Positions 12,274 to 20,672 of a stretch of 64,000 bases of DNA are shown here, piece after piece (the stretch's first letter is position 1; the number at the start of each line of letters is the position of its first letter). Origin of the DNA: Schizochytrium sp. CCTCC M209059 (lineage: Eukaryota > Sar > Bigyra > Thraustochytrida > Thraustochytriidae). The stretch covers positions 445,903 to 509,902 of the forward strand of contig KN805387.1 in NCBI GenBank assembly GCA_000818945.1, given 5' to 3'. The translations under genes and the position numbers were made by a program. The notes under the pieces are model-generated. The model was not told the origin of the DNA, ran no database searches, and worked only from the letters and a program-made list of their open reading frames with translations.

Positions 12274-12528
12274 ACCTCGTCTGCGGCCTCCGGAACGTCC
12301 TCGTCGTCCTCGTCGCGGCCTTCTCTGACGACGACATCGGCATCGGCGGCGCCTTCAGGGCTCGCAAGCTCGTCAACCTTTTCTGTCCTGGCGAGCCTTT
12401 CTGAGGCGTCCGAGGCCGTTGAGCGCCAAGCCGAGCGTCGCAGAAAGCTGCAGCGCGACTACGACCGCGCCCTGCGCCGGAAACAAGCGCGTCGAAGGGC
12501 GGCGGCACTTCACGAACACCCCCGTCGC

Positions 12529-12582
<54 letters not shown>

Positions 12583-12858
12583 CGACACCAACTTCGCGCT
12601 GGTGGCCTTGGCCCAGGCGGCGTGGCGGCAAGCACTCGCAGAGCAGGGCCTGTGACGTACGCGTCTACGGCCTCCACGACTGCTGCGCGCAGACCGAAAC
12701 CGGAGCCTATACGCTCGCTTTTCGCGCCCAGGACGCGAGACGCGCCTCGTCGCCCAGTCCGCGCCCCGGCGACCAAGACCGCAGCGGATATTCGCCTTGC
12801 CGTCCACGAGCTCGACAAACTCACTCTCGAGGAGAAAATTGACCTTGCCTTGCGTTGA
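9973..12858 (+). CDS. Large protein with three EF-hand/p25-alpha (TPPP)-like repeats and low-complexity tail; function unknown
   Basis: I do not recognise a named orthologue for this 961-residue protein. Three diverged repeats share a pattern of a helix like LRSIFTKYC, a basic/hydrophobic helix like FERLLRDTNL, and a terminal FSDFLRALGHIA-type helix. They begin near residues 45, 320 and 505. The layout resembles the p25-alpha/TPPP and EF-hand-like modules of cytoskeletal and ciliary proteins, but canonical calcium-loop residues are not obvious. Residues about 710-800 are Ser-rich and are followed by an Arg-rich helix with a 15-17-residue Gln run (CAG repeat 12532-12580). The last 20 residues (DIRLAVHELDKLTLEEKID) look structured. 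The start is uncertain: the ATG at 9973 follows an A-rich leader, and one at 10057 is also possible. A cytoskeletal role is a guess. Confidence 0.6.
12532..12580 (+). repeat. CAG triplet run coding for poly-Gln
   Basis: About sixteen GCA/CAG units, nearly pure CAG with one CAA near the end, in frame within the EF-hand/p25-like gene and encoding a Gln tract. Its purity suggests length variation between alleles. Confidence 0.9.
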
Positions 12859-12911
12859 GCGCTTCATTCTTCGTGGTCATCCCTCTTTACGACAAGGGGG
12901 CCGGAGATAAC

Positions 12912-13628
12912 ATGAGTTTTGACACGCTTCGCAATGAGCTCCTCAAGCTGCAAGAGCAAAAGAAGCGCAATGAGGATGAAGCCATGGCACTTCTCGACGA
13001 GCTCAACTCCCCGGGCGCCGATGGCTCTCCGCCCGTCGGCCTGACAGGAAACCTCGTCGACGAAGAGGGGTTTCCCCGCGCGGACGTTGACATTCCAAGG
13101 ATTCGCAAGCATAGAAATCGTCTCGCAATCCTCAAGACGGATCGCAAAACCCTCGAAGCTCAAATCGAGGACAAGCTTCATGCTTTGCACGAGGCTCAGC
13201 GCAATGCTCCAGACGACGACGACAACGATGATGAGAATGGAGACCACCAAGCTAGCCGTAATCAGCCTCGCAATGGCGACGCTCTGGTCGAGCCTGCGCA
13301 GGCCATGCGCCTCGCGCAGGGTACGCAAGGTGAAGGTGACGACCTTGTTCCCTTGGCGTTTGTCAATGAGGTCTTTGCAGGATCTCCGGCTGAGCAAGCT
13401 GGCCTTGAGGAGGGTGATCGCATCGTTCAATTCGGAAGTGTTTCGTACTTGGCTGGAAGCCCCGACCCGCGCCCAGACCTTAGTGCCTTTGCTGCCGAGG
13501 CAAGTAGTCATTTTGAGCAACCTATTGCGGTGCGCGTCTTTCGAGGAGATGCCACCGTTTCCCTCGAGCTCGTTCCTCGTCGCTGGGAAGGCCATGGCGT
13601 GCTTGGCTGCCACATCATTCCATTGTGA
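12912..13628 (+). CDS. PSMD9: 26S proteasome assembly chaperone PSMD9 / Nas2 (p27)
   Basis: This 238-residue protein resembles PSMD9/Nas2, which chaperones assembly of the proteasome base by binding an Rpt ATPase. Residues 1-30 form the family helix (LRNELLKLQEQKKRNEDEA), followed by VDEEGFPRADVDIPRIRKHRNRLAILKTD split here for length, with the signature core FPRADVDIPRIR, then an acidic linker, and a C-terminal PDZ domain starting at FVNEVFAGSPAEQAGLEEGD. The extreme C-terminus GCHIIPL matches the family's NIIPL-type end, so the gene is complete. The ATG at 12912 is the first in the conserved frame. It lies only 53 nt after the stop of the upstream gene on the same strand, unusually close for two eukaryotic genes. 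Sequence just past the stop is duplicated in tandem. Confidence 0.93.
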   Translation: MSFDTLRNELLKLQEQKKRNEDEAMALLDELNSPGADGSPPVGLTGNLVDEEGFPRADVDIPRIRKHRNRLAILKTDRKTLEAQIEDKLHALHEAQRNAPDDDDNDDENGDHQASRNQPRNGDALVEPAQAMRLAQGTQGEGDDLVPLAFVNEVFAGSPAEQAGLEEGDRIVQFGSVSYLAGSPDPRPDLSAFAAEASSHFEQPIAVRVFRGDATVSLELVPRRWEGHGVLGCHIIPL

Positions 13629-13904
13629 GTATTTTTGCTAGCACGTGTACAAGCCATCGTATCACGCATGCCCATGATATAAAGTACAAGTAAAAGCAAG
13701 GTATTGTGCTATTTGTCCTTTTTGTTTTGTTTTTTTTCCGGAAAAGCAGTAAAGAGCCTGCGCGCCATGGCTGCCAAATCGTTCCATTGTGAGTATTCTT
13801 GCTAGCACTCATACAAGTCATTGTATCACGCGTGCCCATGATATAAATTACAAGTAAAAAGCAAGGTCTTGTGCTCCTCATTCTATTTTTTTTTCGGAAA
13901 AGCC
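13603..13904 (+). repeat. Tandem duplication of the PSMD9 3' end and 3' UTR (two ~140-bp copies)
   Basis: Copy 1 (about 13603-13746) begins in the last codons of PSMD9 and runs through a TTTCCGGAAAAGC segment. Copy 2 (about 13766-13904) repeats the same order: TGGCTGCCA, TTCCATTGTGAGTAT, CTTGCTAGCAC-like, GCCCATGATATAAA-like, ACAAGTAAAA, and a T-rich stretch ending CGGAAAAGC. Identity looks about 85%. In copy 2 the reading frame would again end GCQIVPL-stop, versus GCHIIPL-stop in the gene, so the duplicated unit includes coding sequence. Confidence 0.85.
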
Positions 13905-13982
13905 TACCCGATCCAACCAGTTGCTTTCAACACAGAAATAAAAATCACCAATCACAGAATAGGCCTACACGAGGTTACAACG

Positions 13983-14237
13983 TTACTCGTCATCTCGCTC
14001 GAGCAGACTTTCAATCTCCATAAGCTCCCGTTCCTTGCGAGCAATACCTTGAGCTGTATCGGGCAAAACAAACCCGGGCCCAGTGCCACGTATCCGCACA
14101 AAAACCTGAGATCCTTGCTGCAGCGCTTCTCGAAGCGCGCCAAGCTCCTTTGTCAGTTTCTCATGCGCCTCCAGCAGCCGCAGACGGTCAGACTTGGCAA
14201 GTTTACGCTGCTGTTGTCCGCCTTGCTGCGCTTCCAT
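13983..14237 (-). CDS. Possible small coiled-coil protein or 3' exon; hypothetical
   Basis: The minus strand carries an 84-residue frame from the ATG at 14237, extended without a stop but without another ATG to about 14335. The protein is charged and helical (KLAKSDRLRLLEAHEKLTK, then ERELMEIESLLERDDE) around a short hydrophobic stretch with RIRGTGPGFVLPD. Its composition looks like a real protein rather than GC-driven noise. The open extension upstream (PPPDPPSKENTVAERSKR) also looks coding. The gene may therefore start at a non-AUG codon or be the last exon of a spliced transcript whose acceptor lies in the pentamer array at 14334-14389. No family was recognised. Confidence 0.4.
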   Translation of the reverse strand: MEAQQGGQQQRKLAKSDRLRLLEAHEKLTKELGALREALQQGSQVFVRIRGTGPGFVLPDTAQGIARKERELMEIESLLERDDE

Positions 14238-15181
14238 CCTTTTAATTGCCCTGTAGAGCGCAACTTCAATCCGCTTCGAGCGCTCTGCCACCGTGTTCTC
14301 CTTGGAGGGCGGGTCCGGTGGTGGTCCTGCTGCGCCTTGCTTGCTTTGCTTTGCTTTGCTTTACTTTGCTTTGCTTCGCTTTGCTTGATCGTTTGCTTGC
14401 TGCTGTCACTCAAACGTCGTGAAGGGGGTTTTACCGCAATCCCAGCAGCCTCGCACGACCTCGAACACCAAAGGCACACCAAGACTCTCCGTCGTCGTGC
14501 TCGCGCCTTTTGCTTCTTGGTCTTGGCTTCGTCTTGGTCTTCACAAGCGATACCTCAAAAATCTACAAATAGGGTACCACCTTCACCTCAAAACTTTTTA
14601 CCATTTCACTGTAACTAATACTTAGTGTAATACTATGTAGAGAAGCATAAGAGGAACGCCATCCCAAGAAAGTTTTGCTCGACTCCCATATCGACTGCAG
14701 AAGCTGTGGCCAGTGGAGGATAGGGGGATGCGCCACTAGAGGCGGGCAAAGATCAAAACTCACAGAAGAAGAATCGAGCGAGCGCAACAAGCTAGAACAA
14801 CAACAATCGACGTATCCGAGGAGGCACACTCGCTCCCTTACGCGCTCGCACGCTCGCACTCGCACGCTCGCGCCCAACGCGTAGGCAGCGAAGGCGCCCG
14901 CGCACACGCCGAGCAAGGCGACACAACAGCAGGTAGGTAGGTGGTCGGTCAACTCACGCGCGCACACGCACAAGGGAAAGGGCTCGGCCGCGCGCCGTAT
15001 CCCTCGCTCGCTCGCTTGGCTTAAACGCGCACTAACACTCCCTCCCTCGCTCTCTCGCGCGCGCACACAATCGGCGGCACGAGGGCGGTCGTGACGCATT
15101 GGCACTGCACAGCGAAGCGAAGCAAAGCAAAAGCAGAAGCGAAGCAAGCAAGCAAGCAAGCAAGCAAGCTCGCGAACTACA
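14238..15181. other. Intergenic region before CapZ alpha, with TTTGC and AAGC arrays
   Basis: No gene beyond the possible upstream extension of the small minus-strand frame. Pentamers of TTTGC occupy 14334-14389, and an AAGC/AAGCG array (15112-15168) lies immediately upstream of the CapZ alpha start. Between them are AC-rich and CGCTCGCA-type short repeats (about 14828-14870). Confidence 0.5.
14334..14389. repeat. TTTGC pentanucleotide array
   Basis: About ten TTTGC units with single-base variants (TTTAC, TTCGC). It is the same motif as at 3571-3614 and the complement of 672-702. Confidence 0.9.
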
Positions 15182-16057
15182 ATGGCTTCCTTTGCTGACG
15201 ACGATGAGGAGTACCCCGTGGTGACCGACGAGGAGAAGCTCGCCATCGCGTCGCAATTTCTGCTGCAGTCGCCCCCGGGGCAGATCAAGGAGGTCCTCAG
15301 GGACCTCAAGAACCTTTGCTCAGAGGACATTCTCACAGACGATGTCGTCGCTGGCGTCTTCCACAGATATAACAATGCTACCCAGCAAGTCATCGGCAGC
15401 ATTGTCTGTGACGAGGCCACCGAGATCGACGAGGGCCACTACCTGGACCCGGTCTCGCAATGCACCGTCCACGTGGATCACCTGCACCAAAAGGTCATCA
15501 ACGAAAATGCTTCTGATGATGTTCCGCCTCCAGAGTTTCCCGAAGACGCCATGGAGATGCGTGAGGCTGTCGAGCACGAGCTCAGCGAATACATTGACGA
15601 ACAGTACGTCAAGGGTACAACCACGCTCAGTGTTGTCTGCTCCAATGACGGCTACGAGCTCGTAGTCCTCATTACTGGCGAAAAGATTAATCTGAAAAAC
15701 TACTGGTCCGGCCGCTGGCGCTCCCGCTTCATCGTTAACATCAACGACTGCTCGCTCTCTGGCTTTGTCAAGATCAACTGTCACACTTTCGAGGACGGCA
15801 ACGTCCAGCTGGACACGAGCAAAAGCGTTAGCGACATCAAGCTCTCCTTTAATGACTCCGCGTCGCTCGGTGTCACCGTGCGCAAGAAGATCGTAAGCAT
15901 CGAGTCCAAGGTCCAGGATTCTCTCGAGGACATGTATGTCAACATGAGTCAGGAGGCATTCAAGGATATGCGCCGCGCGCTGCCCATCACCCGCCAAAAG
16001 ATGGACTGGAGTGGCGCTCAGATGCAGCTCGCCCAGGGCTTTTCCAAGTCCAAGTAG
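15182..16057 (+). CDS. F-actin capping protein subunit alpha (CapZ alpha)
   Basis: This 291-residue protein matches the alpha subunit of capping protein, which with the beta subunit binds actin barbed ends and blocks filament growth. Evidence includes the N-terminal helical part (KLAIASQFLLQSPPGQIKEV), the central beta region with YELVVLITGEKINLKNYWSGRW and RSRFIVNI, and the C-terminal helix and tentacle (DMRRALPITRQKMDWSGAQ). Length is close to the usual ~286 residues. The ATG at 15182 directly follows an AAGC repeat array. The C-terminal tentacle seems slightly diverged after QMQLAQGFSKSK but is present. The gene is a single exon, convergent with the HAD gene downstream. Confidence 0.95.
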   Translation: MASFADDDEEYPVVTDEEKLAIASQFLLQSPPGQIKEVLRDLKNLCSEDILTDDVVAGVFHRYNNATQQVIGSIVCDEATEIDEGHYLDPVSQCTVHVDHLHQKVINENASDDVPPPEFPEDAMEMREAVEHELSEYIDEQYVKGTTTLSVVCSNDGYELVVLITGEKINLKNYWSGRWRSRFIVNINDCSLSGFVKINCHTFEDGNVQLDTSKSVSDIKLSFNDSASLGVTVRKKIVSIESKVQDSLEDMYVNMSQEAFKDMRRALPITRQKMDWSGAQMQLAQGFSKSK

Positions 16058-16662
16058 CTGCCGAATTTTCTTTTTCTTTTACCCCTGGAGTACGCGGTCT
16101 CGCGCTGCGGTTGTGACGACGCAGCAGAAGAACGAGGAGGCATTGTCGTCGCCGCCGTCGAAACCTTGCCCCAGAGAGAATTGCCGCACCAGGTCAACTC
16201 TCTTTCCTCGAGCGCACAGCGCAGCGAAACTTGCAACTAACCAACAAAAGAAGGGGCGCCGTGACATGCATCATCTTGAGTCAAACCTGTTTTATCCAAA
16301 AAAAAAGTTTCCTTTTTCTCTCCTTTTCTAAAAATTGATCCTAAATGAGCAAGAGGAAGAGTATGTGTCTTTGAAGACGCCTTCGCTTCCTCCTCTGCGA
16401 CTTCGACGACGCTCTTGCGTCACTCGCCAGCGTCGGTCGCAGACATGTTATCAGAATATGCATTCGCGCTCGTTGGCTGCACAAACTGAAAAGAAACGTG
16501 TAAGCCACTGCAGGTGAAAGCCTCTTCTAATATTTTTTTCTTCTTTTTCGTCTTGGCGCGTTTCGGCTGTCCCTGAGCGTTCCCGTGCTTGCAAAACGTA
16601 CCAAACACGCGCTCGTACCGTGTACGCGCGCATGCTCATTTCGTGGACGACGATGATCCTGC
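16058..16662. other. Intergenic region between convergent CapZ alpha and HAD genes
   Basis: A 605-nt region holding the 3' UTRs of two convergent genes. It contains T-rich and A-rich stretches (16064-16081, 16299-16334) and no supportable gene. Confidence 0.5.
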
Positions 16663-17652
16663 CTAGGATAATTCTTCGTGCAATGGAAGAACTAGCTGCT
16701 CAATTGCATCCCATACACCCGGGACAACAAAATCGGCATTGTTGGTGTCTTGACCTTGCTTGTAGACGCCAGTTTCAAGAAGCACGCTACGAAAGGGATC
16801 ACCGGCGTTATTGGCGCCTGCCACGTCCGCGTCTGGGTTGTCACCAATCATAAATATGCGATCCAATGGTCCATCGTGCTGCTTTTCAAGGATCTTGCGC
16901 GCAAAGTCAAAGGTTACAACGTGCGGCTTGCCAAAACGATCCACCTTGAGCTCCGAGGTCCCACCCGTCGTCTTACGGAAAAGGGTCGAAAGCGTCTCAA
17001 TAAAGGCCCCCTGAGCGAGTCGAGGGTGCGGGTATGACGAGGCGTAAATGAAGTCGTCATTGGAGTTGTAAAGAGGCACCACCTGGGTACGATGCGTTGG
17101 GTCGACTTCCGGCTCGCCCGAGCTCATTCGCACGGGATCTCGCCCGAGCAAAATGTCCAGACAGACCTGAACCTCAATGTGCCAGTCTGCAGGATCGTGC
17201 ATAACGATCAAAGCCTCGATGGGATCCTCATGGTGATCGTCGTGAGGATGTGGGGTCGCTGCGCGGAACGAATAGAGCTCCGGGTGAAGCGCGTGAAAAG
17301 CCTGTGGTGTCGTCACCCGTTCAAAGCCGTAGGCTTTGGCCACGTTGACCTCTTCGCGGCAGCCCAAGATCATCACGCGCTTCTTGCCGAACTCGGGCAC
17401 AAGTTGCTGCATGGGGCTGTGCGCGAGAACGACCTGCGCAGGGTCTACTGGGACCTCGAGACGATCTGAGAGCCTCCGTGCGCGGACGCTTTCCAGGTGG
17501 CCTCCTCCATTTGTCAGGAATACGTACGGGACGCCCACGCTCCGCAACTTTTGCACGGCCTCTCGAGCGCCTGCGAGCACCTCCTTGCCGCGCACAAGTA
17601 CACCGTCGATGTCGAAGCACACGCCCACACGCGACGGCGCTCCGCGAAGCAT
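16663..17652 (-). CDS. HAD-superfamily hydrolase, HDHD5/CECR5-like
   Basis: This 329-residue protein is a HAD-type phosphatase of subfamily IIA, close to the HDHD5/CECR5 and yeast YKR070W group, often mitochondrial. HAD motif I is CFDIDGVLVRG near residue 12 (nucleophile Asp, then Asp). Motif II is FLTNGGG around residue 45. Motif IV is MIGDNPDADVAGANNAG near residue 286. The segment DRFGKPHVVTFDFA supplies the motif III region. The ATG at 17652 puts motif I near the N-terminus with little room for a targeting peptide, so a mitochondrial location is not clear here. Substrate is unknown for the family. It is divergently transcribed from PLRG1. Confidence 0.88.
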   Translation of the reverse strand: MLRGAPSRVGVCFDIDGVLVRGKEVLAGAREAVQKLRSVGVPYVFLTNGGGHLESVRARRLSDRLEVPVDPAQVVLAHSPMQQLVPEFGKKRVMILGCREEVNVAKAYGFERVTTPQAFHALHPELYSFRAATPHPHDDHHEDPIEALIVMHDPADWHIEVQVCLDILLGRDPVRMSSGEPEVDPTHRTQVVPLYNSNDDFIYASSYPHPRLAQGAFIETLSTLFRKTTGGTSELKVDRFGKPHVVTFDFARKILEKQHDGPLDRIFMIGDNPDADVAGANNAGDPFRSVLLETGVYKQGQDTNNADFVVPGVWDAIEQLVLPLHEELS

Positions 17653-18410
17653 TGGCGCCTGCGTCCTCTCTTTGCGTGTACGACAAGGCCAAGCAAGCCT
17701 CGTGGCTCGAAGCTCCTCGAAAGTCGCGCTTTGAGGGGAGGCTTGACGTTCTGCTCGAGGCCTCGAGCGAGTCGCAGGGCCGCTTGCGGCTTTCCAAGGT
17801 CACAAGATATAAGAGAGACAAAAGACAAGTTGGGAGAGATGCGAGGCGAGATACACGTCACACACACACGCCCAGAGGTAGGGGAAAAAGACAAAGCACC
17901 AAACTTTTGCGTGCCGAGACAGACCAGCAGCGACGCGAAGCAGAGCGCATGCAATCGAGGAGAGCTCGAATCGAATCCATAGAAACCACGCGGATGCTTT
18001 TACTCTGAGCCTGTCAGGCCTAAAAATCTGCTCTTTCCCTCGCTGCACAACCGTGACGTGTAAGAAGCCTTTTTACAGCTTACAACATCATAACCTTTGC
18101 AATTTCATCGTGCCCGCCAGGAAAACGCGCTCATGACCAGCCAGACAGAACGGCCTTGCTCTGTTCTGCCTCGGGGCTACGTTCTCGGGAGGGCTTACCC
18201 GGGCTGGCCTCGTCGCCGTCTGGTCTGCGTTGACCGCCTCGAATTTCCCTCGTAGACGCCGGGCAGACCGTGACGAGACGCGACCAACGAGACGAGAAGA
18301 CGAGATGAAAAGATGAAAAGATGAACTAGAGACGCGAGCAAACCCGAGTCGCGACGCGACGCTGCGCGCAGGGCGGGCGCGCGAAGCGGAGGGGAGGCGG
18401 AGGCGGCGCG
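17653..18410. other. Divergent promoter region between the HAD hydrolase and PLRG1
   Basis: 758 nt between two divergent starts. The frames that cross it have no family similarity. It holds GACGAGA-type direct repeats just before PLRG1 (18268-18315). It presumably contains both promoters; I could not place core elements with confidence. Confidence 0.5.
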
Positions 18411-19889
18411 ATGGAGGGCGGCGGCGTGGAGGACGCGGTGCGCGCGCTCGTGCGGCGGCGCGGCGCGCTCTTCGCCGGGACGGACCCTCGCGGCGACGGC
18501 ATCGGCCTCGCGGGTGGCGCCGGCGAGCTGCGCGCGGCCAGGGAGCGCCGCAAGCGCGTCAAGACCGCAACGGAGTACGCCGACATGGCCGTACTCGCGA
18601 CCGCAGCAGCACGCCGCGATAAAGCGCAGCAGCAGCGTAAAGACGACCAACGCGAGGCGGCAGCAGCAGCGGCTGACGAGAGTGCGAGCCCCTCGCGTCC
18701 GCTTGCGCTCGAGGACCAGAGCCAAAAGGACCCAGCAAGCGCACAAACCGAAGAAACGAGGCTCGTGGCCGTGGACCCCAAGAGCGCCAAACGCGAACGC
18801 AATGACAGACTGCGAAGACTCGGTGCCGCCGACTTTGTCGAGCAAGAGTCGCGAGCGCTGCAAACGAGACGTAAAGCGCCAGAGCCCATCAAGCCGGAAT
18901 GGCATGCACCGTGGAAGTTGCACAAGGTTCTCCCTGGGCACCTTGGGTGGGTGCGATGCGTCGCTGTCGACCCCTCGAATCGATTCTTCTTCACTGGCTC
19001 TGCCGACAGGACCATTATTTGCTGGGATCTGGCCACAGGCGAGCGCAAACTCACGCTTACTGCACACTCTCATGGCGTGCGGGGTCTCGCCACCAGCGCA
19101 AAGTACCCCTACCTCTTTAGCGTTGGCGAAGACAAGACAGTCAAGTGCTGGGATCTCGAAACGAACCGCGTTGTCCGAGACTACCATGGCCATCTTCAGG
19201 GCGTCCACTGTGTTGCTATGCATCCTACACTTGATGTCATCGTCACGGGCGGCCGGGACGCTGCTGCGCGCGTCTGGGACATTCGTACACGTAAAGAGGT
19301 GCATCTTCTTACGGGCCACGAAGACAGTGTGGAATCGCTCATTGTGCAGTCTGCTGACCCTCAGGTCATAACGGGCTCCATGGACAAGACCATCAAACTA
19401 TGGGATCTTGCCGCGGGCAAGGTTCTCACTACGCTAACAAACCACAAAAAGGGAATTCGCGCACTCACGCGTAACCCGCGCGAATTCTCTTTTGCCTCAG
19501 GCGCTGCGGACTGCATCAAGAAATGGCAATGCAAGGACGGCCGTTTGATGCTCAACATGCCAGGGCCAGGAGGGATCATCAACGCTCTCTCGGTCAACTC
19601 GAGCAATGTTCTCTTCTCGGGCGCCCAGGACGGCACAATGCAGTTCTGGGATTGGGCCAGTGGGCACTGCTTTCAGTCATTCCGAACAACGCCGCAGCCC
19701 GGGTCTCTCGATAGCGAAGCCTGTGTACTTGCGTCTGCGTTTGACATGACAGGCTCGCGACTTATTACGTGCGAAGCTGACAAAAGCGTCAAAATTTGGC
19801 GCCAAGACCGCGACGCCACAGAGGAGAGTTTCCCTCTTCAGTGGGATCGAGATGCCGCGGCCAAGGCTCTCCTGGACAACCGATACTGA
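18411..19889 (+). CDS. PLRG1: Pleiotropic regulator 1 (PLRG1/Prp46), spliceosomal WD40 protein
   Basis: This 492-residue protein matches PLRG1/PRL1/Prp46, a WD40 subunit of the Prp19/NTC complex needed for spliceosome activation. The N-terminal 170 residues are basic and Ala/Glu-rich. Seven WD repeats follow from about residue 172 (VLPGHLGWVRCVAVDP). Each carries GH and WD dipeptides, with highly conserved repeats such as GSADRTIICWDLATGE, GEDKTVKCWDLETN and TGSMDKTIKLWDLAAGK. The C-terminal segment (ITCEADKSVKIWRQD) completes the propeller. The ATG at 18411 is the first in frame. An active spliceosome factor implies that introns exist in this genome even though no intron is evident in this window. 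Confidence 0.96.
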   Translation: MEGGGVEDAVRALVRRRGALFAGTDPRGDGIGLAGGAGELRAARERRKRVKTATEYADMAVLATAAARRDKAQQQRKDDQREAAAAAADESASPSRPLALEDQSQKDPASAQTEETRLVAVDPKSAKRERNDRLRRLGAADFVEQESRALQTRRKAPEPIKPEWHAPWKLHKVLPGHLGWVRCVAVDPSNRFFFTGSADRTIICWDLATGERKLTLTAHSHGVRGLATSAKYPYLFSVGEDKTVKCWDLETNRVVRDYHGHLQGVHCVAMHPTLDVIVTGGRDAAARVWDIRTRKEVHLLTGHEDSVESLIVQSADPQVITGSMDKTIKLWDLAAGKVLTTLTNHKKGIRALTRNPREFSFASGAADCIKKWQCKDGRLMLNMPGPGGIINALSVNSSNVLFSGAQDGTMQFWDWASGHCFQSFRTTPQPGSLDSEACVLASAFDMTGSRLITCEADKSVKIWRQDRDATEESFPLQWDRDAAAKALLDNRY

Positions 19890-20672
19890 TCCTTTTGCTT
19901 TGTTTCTCCTATGAGGCTCAGCTTTGGAGCAGCGATTGGAACGGAAGAGAAAAAAAGAATTGTCCCTTACAGTAAGTTAGTTAGTCTGCGGCGGGCGGTA
20001 CAGAGCTTTGTCACAGCGTGTCGGACCCTGAGTGGCTGCGGCGAACAAGAAGTATCGTTTTATTCGCCCTTCCCCCTTCCCCCACCCTNNNNNNNNNNNN
20101 NNNNNNNNNNNNNNNNNNNNNNNNNNNNNNNNNNNNNNNNNNNNNNNNNNNNNNNNNNNNNNNNNNNNNNNNNNNNNNNNNNNNNNNNNNNNNNNNNNNN
20201 NNNNNNNNNNNNNNNNNNNNNNNNNNNNNNNNNNNNNNNNNNNNNNNNNNNNNNNNNNNNNNNNNNNNNNNNNNNNNNNNNNNNNNNNNNNNNNNNNNNN
20301 NNNNNNNNNNNNNNNNNNNNNNNNNNNNNNNNNNNNNNNNNNNNNNNNNNNNACCCTCCACCCCCTCCCCCCCAAAAAAAGAAGACGCCCCAAGCAGCAG
20401 AGCTGACATCAGATAAAAGACACACACGCACAAATACACACAAAAGAAGCTACCACGCTGAGGCGCCTCCTCTATTGCGATGGCAACTGTCTGTCACCCC
20501 AAGAAGAACGCGAACAATGACTTCCCTCTTGTTCTTGTATGGTATACCAACAGACTCGGAGGCAAGATCAGAAAGAGACGCACAAAGAGGTCGTTTTGCT
20601 TTGCACACTACGCCGCTTTCTATAGAGTGTAGTAGTTAGACAGTTCTATTTGAATAGACTAGGCAGAAAAAA
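19890..20672. other. Intergenic region between convergent PLRG1 and PFKFB genes, with assembly gap
   Basis: Holds two 3' UTRs. Bases 20089-20352 are N. Both gap edges are C-rich (CCCTTCCCCCTTCCCCCACCCT and ACCCTCCACCCCCTCCCCCCC), so the gap probably covers a poly-pyrimidine microsatellite that could not be assembled. No gene is supported. Confidence 0.6.
20089..20352. other. Assembly gap (264 N)
   Basis: Run of N flanked on both sides by C-rich homopolymeric sequence. Its real length is unknown. Confidence 0.99.

Noticed and set aside
13620..13640. Splice donor GTGAGT at the PSMD9 stop codon
   Set aside because: The protein already ends with the family-typical GCHIIPL, so no further exon is needed.
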